DNA of 64,000 nt from Phytoseiulus persimilis (Eukaryota; Arthropoda; Arachnida; Mesostigmata; Phytoseiidae), in contig CM075101.1 of NCBI GenBank assembly GCA_037576195.1, positions 26,908,001 to 26,972,000 of the forward strand. Reading direction: 5' to 3'. The notes under the pieces were generated by a model. That model was not told the DNA's origin. It worked only from the letters and a program-made list of their open reading frames with translations, and did not search any database. Positions 36,460-47,870 of this stretch are shown piece by piece (the stretch's first letter is position 1; every line of letters starts with the position of its first letter). The position numbers and the translations under genes were made by a program.

Positions 36460-36825
36460 TTGCGTCTGACGGAAAACAGAATTAGGGACGCGGAGTTAAG
36501 TGAGATACAAGCTGGCCAAAAGGTTTCTCTGCTCCAACAATTGTGCCGCGGGCTTCACTTCCGGGAAGGCCCCCCGTGTTCCCACACGGCGGTCTCCGCT
36601 CGGGGTTTTCGACGGAAGCAGCTCAAGCAGCTCAACCTTCCATCGCGTCTGCGCGCCATCACGCGTCGCTGCTCTCGGAACATGTCGCTTGCGAAATCTT
36701 GTCGGGATGTAGATATGCGCACATCGCTTTGGGCGTCCATGGTGCCAATGAGATCTCCGGAGGCAAACACTTGTCTTCACTTTCAAAAGAGCACAAGGAC
36801 CAACCACTCTGAAGGCGAGGAGTGA
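36460..36825. other. Stretch open in nearly all frames
   Basis: Plus frames at 36460-36825 (121 codons), 36500-36712 (70) and 36543-36812 (89), and minus frames at 36496-36807 (103), 36555-36770 (71) and 36659-36853 (64), are open together. Stop triplets are thus almost absent from about 250 bp on both strands. Local GC richness explains part of this. A coding exon is possible, but the strand and frame cannot be chosen. Confidence 0.2.
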
Positions 36826-37410
36826 ATACGTTGTGGGAGATTGTCGAATTCAAATCTTGTCAGAACTTAGCCTGTCGACGATCCACTGCCGGACGGGCGC
36901 ACCGCTCCGCTGCGATCTCGGTTACTGTCAGAGACGGTCATGAATTTCACAATTCTTTCTCGCCCTAAAAGATCACTGCCGTATCGATGGATATCTACCT
37001 ATCCCAAAGTGGGTGCATCGTTGATACGACGAGGTTCTTTCTGTATGTGCGCTCGTGCACATCTCACATGCACGATTTACACGTCAACCGCCCGATCCGA
37101 CACGATAGTGATGAACGGTTACATGTCGTGCCGGGATCTAACCTCGTGCGTGGATTGTGGCAGGGTGTGGAGTATGGAATCCTGGTGGGTGGCTGTGATC
37201 CACGGGGATCGGCGCTCGTTCCAAGCGCTTAGCTCAAAAGTTTTAAGGATTGACTCATCCCCTTTCGAAGTCAGAAGAGCAGGATATGAGAGTTGAAATA
37301 TTCACGAGCGAGACGGACCTGGCGCTCAAACTACTCATTGCCCCGACGATTCTGAACATCGATGCACACCACATCATTGGGGATGATGCTCAGATGGAAG
37401 TAGCGAATCC
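36826..37410. other. No gene recognised
   Basis: A plus frame at 36940-37296 (118 codons) has no domain. If the 37.4-kb model is real, this is where its promoter or upstream exons would lie; no TATA box or upstream exon could be supported. Confidence 0.35.
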
Positions 37411-38154
37411 GTGGTAGGCGTCGTTAGGTCTGCGCATCCCTGTTATACATTCTCCTCTGTCGGGCTGGCTGTCCGGTCCGAGGATGTAGAGAAGCGATGG
37501 GGCCAGGAGAGGAAATGTACAGAGGCAGCTCAGACGATAGGAGAATATCCCAGAGGGCGGGAACTCATCCGAATCCCATGGACTTCCAAGCCATATTTTC
37601 ACAGCGTGCTGATAGAGGGAGTCTCGCACCATCGGACGAATTCGCTGTCGGACCGAAACCGGGGAACAGGCGTGATTAGGTCCTGCATCGCTGGGATACG
37701 CGGGAAAATCGCGCTTCTCGGCTTGCTGACACTGGTTGGGCTTCTGAGGGTTTGGGTGCCGTTATTCCTGCTGCGGCAACTCTCTGCGGATGACAGCTAC
37801 TCCGCGATCGAGCCGGAGTCCTTGGGCGTAGCGATTTACGTAAGTGAACGAGACAACCAGTTGAAGCGGTATGTCTGTCCGCTCGAGCAGCAGCGGAGCG
37901 GCTCCGTAGATTTCCTTCCGCCCCCAGACGTGGGATGCGGGGATTCCTGCTTGGCGTGGTGGCGCTTGCTATCGACACTTTATGTCTTCCACCTTCGTGG
38001 ATATCTATGTGAGAGCGAGCGCGTCTGTGTTGGCGAGAACTCTGTCGACAGAGATTGTTTTCTGGCTCAGGGAGTGGAGCCTTCCTCGGCGGACCTGAAT
38101 TCTCGCTTCTACAGCCACGCACACACATATGAATCCGAATCCATCCGTATCTGA
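37411..38154 (+). CDS. Possible three-exon single-pass membrane protein
   Basis: The unspliced frame is open for 247 codons. A spliced reading fits better. Exon 1 ends at TAC|GTAAGT (37839). Intron 1 (37840-37927, 88 bp) ends in TTTCCTTCCGCCCCCAG. Exon 2 (37928-38008) ends at TAT|GTGAGA. Intron 2 (38009-38070, 62 bp) ends in TTGTTTTCTGGCTCAG, and exon 3 runs to TGA at 38154. Both introns are phase 0. Their lengths sum to a multiple of three, so exon 3 returns to exon 1's frame. From ATG 37411 the product is about 197 residues with one hydrophobic segment near 99-121 (GKIALLGLLTLVGLLRVWV...). The true first exon may start later, for example after the AG at 37679. No family was recognised; the 181-codon antisense frame (37676-38221) is treated as a shadow. 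Confidence 0.33.
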   Translation: MVGVVRSAHPCYTFSSVGLAVRSEDVEKRWGQERKCTEAAQTIGEYPRGRELIRIPWTSKPYFHSVLIEGVSHHRTNSLSDRNRGTGVIRSCIAGIRGKIALLGLLTLVGLLRVWVPLFLLRQLSADDSYSAIEPESLGVAIYVSERDNQLKRYVCPLEQQRSGSVDFLPPPDVGCGDSCLAWWRLLSTLYVFHLRGYLCESERVCVGENSVDRDCFLAQGVEPSSADLNSRFYSHAHTYESESIRI

Positions 38155-40060
38155 ACATTTGGTGTTTCCGAAGGTTTATTTTATTATTTCTCATTTGGTT
38201 GAAATTGAAGTGAAGCCTCACACGCTTTTGACTTCGTTGAAAGAAGGGTCACTCCTTGACGTGTCCCAAACCCCAACACAAGCTGTTTCGCCCAACAGGC
38301 TCAGAGCGATACTCACGTCGAGTTGCGGTTCTCTTTAGAATGCGTCGGTACGTGTTCAGTTCGGATATATCTGCAATAATCATTTCCAGCACCACTCGCT
38401 TCGAGACGATGACTCTCTTCATGAATCCTCGAGTCTCGGGATCCGTCATGGACGTCAACAGCGTTGACGCCATTAGTCGGGGCCTCAGTTTCGGCACCGA
38501 AACTCTGGATGATATGGGAGTCTCCCGAGCTCGGAGTCAACTTACTGCGTGACACGCTGCAGCAAACCGAGGAAGTTGTGGAGCAACATCTTGTACGGAA
38601 TTCTACAGAGAAGCAACCTTGAAACTTATGACGGGGTATCATCAGCATGGGGATCATTATTTCGTCATCGAACGTTGTTCCTCGTCGTTGCCGACATCGG
38701 ACGACGTATCGACGTCGATAAGTATTCCGCAGACATCGCACGGTGGTGCCTGGGCGGCGAAAATGAACTTGAACATATTTTCCGACTCCGAAACTACTGA
38801 CAAGCGGAGAATGGGAGCGGGGAATTGGACCGAGCCGCGGAACACGAGCACAGGCGGAAAAAATCGCCTTCCGGCCTCGTCAGGATTCGATCTCGCAATT
38901 TTCCCATAGAAACTGAGCAAACTGGCCATCGTGACCCACCCGAAAGCCTTGGGGAATTCTTCTACCCGTGGATTTGGGGTCTTCCCGGCTCTGTGTAGAC
39001 TGGTGAGAAGTTTCGGATCGGCCCTCGTCCAGGCTCGCGTCCATTGATGGCTGTCACGACGTCAGAAGAATGCACCAACAGGCAGGGAAGCTGAGAACGA
39101 TCTCCAGATCGACCAGCAACTGCTCCACTCGCGTGAAATGAGTCGGGCACCTTGAGGAGGGAGTGAACAGCTGATGTTCATTCCGTCGGAGAAGACGTTG
39201 GAGATTTGTTGCACGGCATTGGTGGTTTTGACAGGCGTTTTCGTATCTGAATCCACTAGGAGAACTGGAACCCATCATATCTCCAGAGCCTCACGTTGAA
39301 CACAGAAACAGAGAAACGTCCACCTTCACACAATTGAAAACTTTATCATTTCATCCATTAATCTGTCGGAAAACATTTTCCTTGCCTTCGAGTTCGAGGC
39401 CCTCCGCAGTTTTGCCTTCCTCCAAGTATTGCCTTCGAGCTGGTCGGCTCCGTGCTCATGTCGAATTTGTAGCCAAGTAATGCCATCGACACTGGCCGTC
39501 GCATCCGAGAGAGGGCAAACTACGCCTCGCACGGAATATCGAGTGAGGATAGAGCGACGAGTAATTTCGTTCGGCCGTATCACTCAAGTGGCGAGAGGAA
39601 TCGGGAGTCCGGAATTGTGAATCGGTGTCGTAGCTCAACCCCACGTTTGATTCAAGGATCGGTTGGAGCATTTCGCTTGGCTACATCCTTCGATTGCGAA
39701 CGTTGAAGTCCTCTCTCAAGCATATCATTTGACGACTTGCATAGATGAATTTCATTGCATTCTAATCTAGGCTAGCAAGGGGAACCATGTTGCCACGGGA
39801 GTCGGTATCCTCGGCTGCTTGACATTCTTTCACACCAGAAAGGAACTCATCCGGAGATGCATCGCGCTCATGGCGTTTCGGGCTTCATGCATACGTATGT
39901 TATAGGTCATTGGTCGGCAAACTCTCCCGCCTCCACATTGACTCCACGAAATCGTCCCTGACTCTATCGACCTCTGTTGAAGGTCACAATGTCCCAAACA
40001 TGAGCGAGCTCGACCCTTTCGTTCGCACGATGGAATCGGCTTGAGATGTCCAGGTTCTCG
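38155..40060. other. No gene recognised
   Basis: Minus 38313-38741 (142 codons) and minus 38657-38929 (90 codons) are protein-like but unsupported. The second starts MASLLSFYGKIARSNPDEAG and has a hydrophobic centre. Confidence 0.3.
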
Positions 40061-40068
40061 CTGATGAC
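40061..40068. repeat. Target site duplication, left copy
   Basis: CTGATGAC flanks the 87-bp hairpin MITE on the left and recurs exactly at 40156-40163 on the right. It fits the hAT rule nTnnnnAn. Confidence 0.8.
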
Positions 40069-40155
40069 TAGAGCCCGTCCATTCAAGCATTATTCAGCTA
40101 TCAACACATTAATCCCATGGGGATTGATGAATAATGCTTGAAAGTACGGGCTCTG
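40069..40155. mobile_element. 87-bp hAT-type hairpin MITE
   Basis: The left end reads TAGAGCCCGTCCATTCAAGC, and the inverted right end CAGAGCCCGTACTTTCAAGC. Pairing continues through ATTATTCA, so nearly the whole element folds into one hairpin with a short loop around CATGG. The ends fit the hAT terminal consensus YARNG. A perfect 8-bp duplication CTGATGAC flanks it. It has no coding capacity, and its transposase source is not in this window. The clean TSD suggests fairly recent insertion. Confidence 0.85.
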
Positions 40156-40163
40156 CTGATGAC

Positions 40164-43100
40164 ATACCGCCGGGGGGAAAGTCGAAAGTTTCAGGTCATG
40201 TACCCGCTCACGAGCTGAGCCACTAGCGTAGGTTCCAGCGATCGCGCTCTCGTGGTCTCCCCAACTCCCTAGAAGCTTTACTCAACGACGCGATTCCAAT
40301 GGTCCCTGAGCCAGAGTCCGCGACCCTCTAACACGTCGAGAGGACATAGGGATAAGCTGTTGGAAGAGAGCTGTTGTCAGCGGTTCACAGCGGCGATATT
40401 TTCGTCATGGATAGCCGCACCGAGCACAACTCACAACACGAATTTCATCCAGTTAGGTGTTCATACTTCTAGCGTTTCGTCTTCGAACTCAATGCTATCG
40501 ACGCTCCGGGAATGAAACTCGAAAACCACATTCAAAGGCTTGAGAGGTACATAAGCGACCCTCTTGAGTCTTCTGCGCGAAATACTCGCGGGATTGGCCA
40601 AACGGGAGATAATTTTCATTGGTTCAGAGTTCACGCGGGTCCCCAGTAACCTCGCGCTTATCCTTTAGAATCTGAGTCTTCTGAGATGATCGCTGCAATC
40701 GACGCACCACGGAGATGCGAGAATCGACTTTTGGTCGATGATTAAGAAGTTTTATCGTGTGCCGTTGAAAGGCCCAGATCGGAGCCGTCATCCGCTCCAA
40801 AGTCCTCGAGGCTTTCCTCCCGATTTTTCTGAGCTCGTTTCCTGCAAACATTCAGAGTGATTGGCAAAAATCCACAGGTTCAGGTCTTTTCCAGTTCGAC
40901 CAGTTCCTGAATCTTTGGGGGACTTCCTTAGGACATCTGCTCGTCGGGATCGTTCCGTTTCGCAATTTACGTGAGTCAGATAAGGGCTCCGCACTGAGAG
41001 AGCTCAAGATTGACTGCGCGTGAGAGATTCCGCCATCGTGGGTTCGAGCGCCTTCACTGATGCCCGCTTCTAGAATTGCGTACATCTCCCGCCCATTCGG
41101 TATGCAGCCGAAATCGTTGCCATTGAAGGCGGGCCTCTCCACACATCGACTCGCTACATTAGACATGGGACATGGATGACAAGCAGCATGCAGAACGTCC
41201 GGGCATCTCGTAGCCAGCGATTCGGGAGTTTCTGCGATGGAATCTTACGCAGCGCCGCTCCCAGGTCAAGAGACTTCAAACATTGAGGATGAGGAGAAGC
41301 TAGGTGGCCGAGATGGAAGCTCTCCGGAACGAGAGAGCATTCTCCAGGTGAAACCTCTCAAATTCCTCGTCGAAAATGGAAAGAGCTGCCGCCCGGCGTG
41401 TAGTCGGGATATCTAGCAGGGGAGGGATAAATCTTCTCACCAAGGGGGTACTCTAGGGAATTTCCACAATATTGAGTTTCCAGCCTGGACCTCCATCTTC
41501 AGTAGTACGAATCTCAGCGTTTCGGGAAGCTCGGGGCTAGAGCCTCAAACCGCGTACGCTACTGGCTGCCGATCTGAGAACGAAGTAGCTTCAGGACGGA
41601 TACTAATTGGGAGAGCTCTCCATGAAAAACGAGAGTGCCGCTCTTGCCTGGAGCCTTCAAATCACATCCGAATGTTTCCGGTGGAGTCTGGCGTAGTTAT
41701 TTGATACGGAGCACGTGATCTGAGGCAGTCATCCATCAAATATTTCCTCTGCTGCCAGAGGAGTAAACTGTGTAACGAATACATTGGACGATTATCCTCG
41801 AACCGGATCTCCAGGGACACCCTGGGCGTCTTTTTTACCGAGCAGCGGATACTCGCCTCCCGTTTCGGCTAGAGGCCGATGGGCGACGATTCGTGCAGCA
41901 AAAGGCATTCGTCAAGATGACGACCAAGCTGAATGGACCCGATGGTCCCGAACATGAGCTGGAATCTTCTGATACTGTCCTCAAGCATACTCCTGCAGCA
42001 TTGTCATACTTTGACTTCTCCCAAGTTGAACCTCAGAGCTGCGGGTGAGTGGTGACTTATTTCGGATCGGTGACGATTCGGATCGCTCGGAATAGTAGAC
42101 AGCCTGCAAGCCGCACTGCTGCCCCCAGATCGGTGATGTTTGATTGAAGGCAATTGCCCTCAGGTCTCGCAGCAGATAGCTTCGTCAGTTAAGTGATCCC
42201 CGCGTTTGACCGTCCGAGGGAGGGGCTTTCCTCAAACATTGAGCCCATGGATAACACGAGGTTCTCCCCCCGCGGGAGTCCAGGGCAGTATGACAAGTCG
42301 AGAGCGTTGATGAACGACTCGGCTCGAGTCGGAATCAAGACCCGCGTCGAGTCGATGTCGGAGCTGTCGTGCTCACGGAACACGTTCTCGCAGGGTGAGT
42401 TTCAGCGAACAGTAACACATCTTAATAGAAGAGTGTTCAGCCTCTGGTTCTCACGCTTCCTGGCATCAACCGGCCGGCGTACAGTCCGCGTCGTGTGTGT
42501 CGACCAAGTGATAGAACGCCACAAAGTTCCCACGATCCACACGGAACTGAGCCACATAGAGTGGAGAGATTTCACAGGAAGGTTCTGGAACATTCGGATA
42601 ACGCTATTCGGATGGGCTGGCGCGAGTTTTCCTACGCTTGTTCATTAGGTTGGAATCGCAGCGATCCCCGAACGGTGGCACCTTGACTACTCACTCCCGG
42701 AACCGCCAGATAATACCTAATGTTGAAGGCCATGTTTTGCGGAGTATTCCGACCTGTAATCTAGCCTGGGGGCAAGACTGGTGACAAAACGAACCGAAAA
42801 GCAACTACGCTCTGTTCGTGTAGCGGCAGATTTTCAATCCCAGGGATGGATGTCGGACCTTTGCAGTTTGTTTTCGAGATTCCGGAGCTCGATGAGAACT
42901 CTTAACTCTCCCCCGCTGGACTTGCGATGACGATGGAGACTCCCAGTGTTCCAATTTCCCTCGTCGCTGCAAGTGGCGTGCCAGGTTGACTGCACACAGG
43001 TTGTGGAACGGAATCCGAAGCACGCCCGTTTTTCTTCGCTCAGTGAGCTCCTGGCGGTTTCAGGAGCAGTTACGAGTAGGCGTGGCCGACCCTTCCGCTT

Positions 43101-46100
43101 CTCGCTCTCATGAGCCTGTTGCTCGATGAGAATCCGGAAAACAAGGCCAGGCATATCAATTTCAGAGCTGATTTCGAGCCCGGCGGATCTGCGCGGGCGG
43201 GGATGTTTACCCTTTCATTGCCAAGGTCAGCGAGTCACGTTTCGGCTATTTTATTGCAGCCCGGAGCTCCCCGCTTCCCACACTGCCGCGGAACCACGCG
43301 AGAGAGAAGCGGTGCAAAGCTTCTTTCTGGACTAGGAGGCCACCTTTTGGGAAACAAACCTCAGAAATTCGCGATATTCCTTCGTCGTGACGAACGCTTT
43401 CCCCCAAGAGGAAGCTTCCTTCCCCGTACAGTTGTCTTCAAATTCCTCGACGCCATGATACTGTGACGTCCATATACGTACTTGCTTATGAGTCTCCGAT
43501 CCTTGGGCTCCGGCTTCCCTATCAAGTCGAAAACCAGAACTGATTCTGCGGTCGACAGGTGAATTCGCAATGCATTAGTTCCCCGAACTGTGGGTGAAGG
43601 GAAAAGTAACGAATGCACCCGCTGTTTCAGCGTCTCTTCGACTCCTTTCGGACTTTTTTTTTTCGTTCGCTCCAGGAGCAGGGAACGGGAGCATCTGCTG
43701 CATACGGAATTCGTGTTGTCGAGTCTTTTATTCTCGAAGGTGAATCTCTAGGTCGACTCTTCAGGACCCCAACTCTTATTCCTCTTATTCCTGACATGAT
43801 TATCCGTGGCGCAAGAGCTATATGAGGACAAATAATCTTCCGCGCTCAGTCGGAATTTTTTCTCTCGGATAGGGAGTGCTCCAGAAAAACTCGCGGCATT
43901 AGTGATTCGATGTAACATAAGGAAACGCATTGGGGATCGAATGGGATATTGAAGTCAGGGAGTCCGACGCATGATAGAACAATGTGCAATGAAATGAACG
44001 CCGAGGGAGCCTTTGATGTCCTCAATATAGCTCAAACGCTCCAGGGTCCCCTCCCGCTCCCTGAACCCGCCATAAATAAATATTACGAAGAGCGAAGGCT
44101 GACATTTTTCTCTGATCCACACTTTGACGCCAGGTTGCGTGATCGAGTGATTCTCGATAAATACAGAACGGGCACCCCAGCCCGATCAGTGCTTCCCCCT
44201 TCCTGGGAGATTTTCCTGACCTTCCCGTTCTCCTCCGAAGATTAATTGCTCGGAGACTCAGCGTTGTGACCGCGAAGGCTCCCTAAACGTGGAGTGCCAG
44301 GAGGAGCTTACGGCAGGGAAGTTACAGTTGTGATCGAAGCTGCGTTCTATGTCTCTGTCATGACACATATATAGATGAAATACATAGTCTCTGTTCGATC
44401 GATGACCAATAGATGGATCCTCAGGAAGGATCGCTCCCTGAATGTTCAGCTGGAATCCACTCGATGACTAGCAGGTTCAGGTATCAATCCTTCCACCAAT
44501 CCGTCTATTCATGTTGGTGAATGAGTGTTGTGACCCTGGATTTTGAGCTCTCTCGGCTATAACGCGTTGTTTATCGCGCTATCCTTCCATTCGTCCACAT
44601 ATCCAAAGATTGATCGAACGTGGTTGATGTTTAATGCCTGCACTCCCAGGCTATCATGATAAGAAGTCAGAGCCTGGATGCAAAAGCCATGTATCGATGA
44701 TGAGGACCGGTGTTCGATTTGCAATCTACTCGGTTGACGCGGAATACGTTGAGGAGGCCAGATTCGAGCAAAATGCAGACAAGCGGTCATCGATACCTGT
44801 TTATCTACTCGTTTCGGTCCCGCGCAGACTCGAGGACTTAGTTTCCAAGCATTTAGGGAGAGGCTAAACTCCCAGCTCAGCGCATCCGCTGTTGCCTGCC
44901 CGGGAACTTCTTAGAGGAGTTGCCGCAACCCAGAGAGTTTCCGAGCTAGCGAGCAATCTAGATTCATGTTCCGAAATCATTTCCATCATGGTATTTCTAA
45001 CCGATCATACACAACCACTCTGAACGAAATATATTCATATTCAAGTGAAGAGCGACTCAATTCGGAACAAGCAGCGACATGAGGATTGACATGCTTCCTG
45101 ACCAGTTATCCCTCGCCTTCGCCGCGTCGTACAAAAACGCGTCGACTATCGGTCCATTGATTCACGATCATGGAAACTAACATCCGAGTCCCAATCACGG
45201 GATTCGATGGCATCTGCAGCTCTTTGATCCCGTTGGGTGCGCTACCGTGTCCGAAGGGTTCCATTGCTGACTGCGGTCTAACTACGGCGATCGACCTCCG
45301 CTTGAATCCTCGGCACTGTCGGCAGACGGAGTTATTCTCGACCTGCTGACCGCTCAGGAGGGAGATCCGGTTCTTCAAGTTTCTGATAAAATCACCGGCC
45401 GTAGATCGAGAACCTCGGCTATGTTAGTTGTGTCTCGTGAATTACAGCCTCCCTCACTGAAGGAGACAATTTTCTCTTCTTTTTTTCTGGTTACAGCTCT
45501 TCTTGGTTCTCTGCCTTATTCCATTCACCCGACCCCAAGTAGGGTCAACACTCACCAACCACTCGTGGGGACGGCGATATGATGAGAGGGGGGGATTCGC
45601 AGTTTCTTCGTGAATGCCCTAAAATTTACTCTTCAGGTCTGCGCGAATCCGACGTAAGATCGAAGTTACGGGGCCAAACCCTCCCAGAGTCGCTATCAAC
45701 GCAAAAACCGCTCTAATCACTCGATCAGAAGGCATTCATGACCCCTCACTATCGGGGAGCAGAGAACCTCGAACGAGCCAGGCAGTTGCGGTACGCGGGG
45801 CACTCCACAATCAGTGCCAGAGGATACTCCCCATCCAATATTCTTGCCTTGATTGCGGGGCCATTCCAACTCTCCTCGGCCCTCGAGTCTCGGGAAGACT
45901 GCGTGGGAGGAATCACCATGTTCCGTGTATTCATAGAATAACTATACTGGTCGACTTCGGGTGGAAAACCCCTATCAGGGCTCATTGCTCTCACGGCAAC
46001 GGTTCTTGCCCATGACCTTCAACCGCGCTGGGAATGCAACCTGCCTCCTACCAGACTCGCGGGTTTATCGAGTCTGTTGTGGTCGAGCTACGGCTGATTT

Positions 46101-47260
46101 ACGCTCCTGCGGCATTACATCCTGCGATGGAGGTTTCGGGAGCTCTCCGTCAGTCTAACAAATCTACCGCGACTGCGGGGGTCACTGGGAGCTCGGTTTG
46201 GTTCTGATCCGGATCGGATTTTCGCTGGGCCGAGAAGGCCTTCGGCGGCGAAATTCCTGTGGGCGGTGAATTCTCGGTAGACGCCCGAGTTTAATTTCCA
46301 ATCTCTTCGAAATGGATCGACGAGGTCACAGTAACCTTGAGGAAGTTTCCCCAGACATCGCTCCGGCTTTGCGGATCTACGAATCATTTACGTTCTCGGC
46401 GGAATCGTTACACTGTTCAAAACGACTCCGGCCAGAGTCCTGCTTGCTCAAACTTCCCACAACCCCGAGTTGGGATCAAATACCGAGCTTCTTTGCAGCC
46501 CGCGATCAAAGATCTAACAGCGAGTGCCGTTCGCAAGCGCGGAGTTTCAGAGAACTGCCGCTACCTGCTCCAGAACCGTGGTCATCCGCATCCGCCAACA
46601 TTCCCCCAAAGGCAGCCCCGTGTCGAGTGCAACTGAAGCAGGTCCGTTGCGAGCCTTCAGACGCTCCTGCGAGGCGCCAACTCCGATACTTCTTTTGTCT
46701 GCTTGACGGCTGCCACTTGAAGCAGAACCCACTCTTCGATCAAACGAGTCCGTTCTCACAATTCAACATCGAGGACTCCGAGAACTCTGGTCCAGGGATG
46801 TCCATCCGAATGGAACGATGAATGGGATTGAGCCTTCAATCATGGTAGCTTGATTCTTCTATGCTCAGGATTGGAGTCTCGATTGGAGATTTTGGTGTGG
46901 TTATTCTGGCGGATACTTTCCGGTTATAGAAAGGATTACGCTTCGCGACTGGGACTATGATGAATTCGTTTTCCAGTCATTCTCTAGTCATACCAATCAC
47001 AATAAGTTCGTCTCATGGGCGTGTTCATATCCAAGATCCCTGATCATGATGCCGGTGTCCTGTGGTCGATATTGGCGGAGCTCGCTCGGATTCTGTTCGA
47101 ATGGTCGCCCTCGAATAGTTCGGGGGTTACAGAGCCTTACCAACGGTTTTAAGCAAGAGCCGACCTATAGCGGGAAATATGTCTGAGAATTCAGTGTCTG
47201 GAGGTGGTCTCTCGTATCGCGGATGAGTTCACTACCCAGAGAATGAATTTCAATCCAGGA
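40164..47260. other. Long featureless interval
   Basis: The longest frames are plus 46312-46821 (169 codons) and plus 42193-42648 (151), both chance-length. A short T-run lies at 43654. No element terminus, RNA gene or splice-supported model was found. Confidence 0.4.
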
Positions 47261-47264
47261 AAAC

Positions 47265-47420
47265 AATTAATTCCTCGGGGAACAGTTTAATTTCCCGAGG
47301 GATGGATCTTTTTCCCGAGCTATGACGTATTCTCCGGAAACTTGATCTCCCACCCGGCAAGTAATCCATTTCCTGGGGAGTGGATGATTCCCCGGGATCG
47401 GCTTCATTCTCCGGGTAGGG
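47265..47420. repeat. Degenerate 18-21 bp TTCCCGGGGA repeat
   Basis: About eight units with core TTCCYCGGGGA recur at 47271, 47292, 47312, 47330, 47370, 47388 and 47407, with a weaker copy near 47347. Each is followed by an ATGGAT- or ATTAAT-like linker. Units are well diverged. The minus strand is open through the array, producing a false proline/glutamate-rich frame. Confidence 0.65.
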
Positions 47421-47743
47421 TGTACCCATGCATGGATTAATTTCTCTTGACTTTGGAAAGATCTCGCGGATCCTATTTCTGAATAGATCGATCTCGAAAT
47501 CACCATCATGGATCCCAAGAAGTATGGTCGAATCCAGTATGATCCAGATAAAAGTATGATCAAACTGGGATGGAATTATCTTCAAAGACTCTTCTCGGGG
47601 GAAAGATGTAAATACTCCGAGGAATTTGCATGAAGCCGGAATAATCCCCATCAAGAATGATATACACGATCAGAATGACCCAAAATCCATCTCTGACAAA
47701 AGTTGGGAAGATTCTGATTCGGATGGATTCACAGACTTGGCTC

Positions 47744-47870
47744 GAATCCGGATCCTCGCGTTGAATCCGGATCCTCGCGTTGAATCCGGATCCTCGCGTT
47801 GAATCCGGATCCTCCCGTTGAATCCGGATCCTCGCGTTGAATCCGGATCCTCGCGTTGAATTCGGATCCG
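47744..47870. repeat. 19-bp minisatellite, six copies plus partial
   Basis: GAATCCGGATCCTCGCGTT repeats head to tail from 47744, 47763, 47782, 47801, 47820 and 47839, with a partial copy at 47858. Only one substitution is seen in the six full units (CCTCCCG in the fourth). Each unit contains GGATCC. The near-identity implies recent expansion or ongoing homogenisation. Nineteen is not a multiple of three, so the frames through it are artefacts. Confidence 0.95.

Noticed and set aside
37676-38221. 181-codon antisense frame
   Set aside because: Arg/Ser-rich shadow of the better supported plus-strand three-exon model.
47744-47870. CRISPR-like repeat array
   Set aside because: Units are contiguous with no spacers, and the context is eukaryotic; it is a minisatellite.
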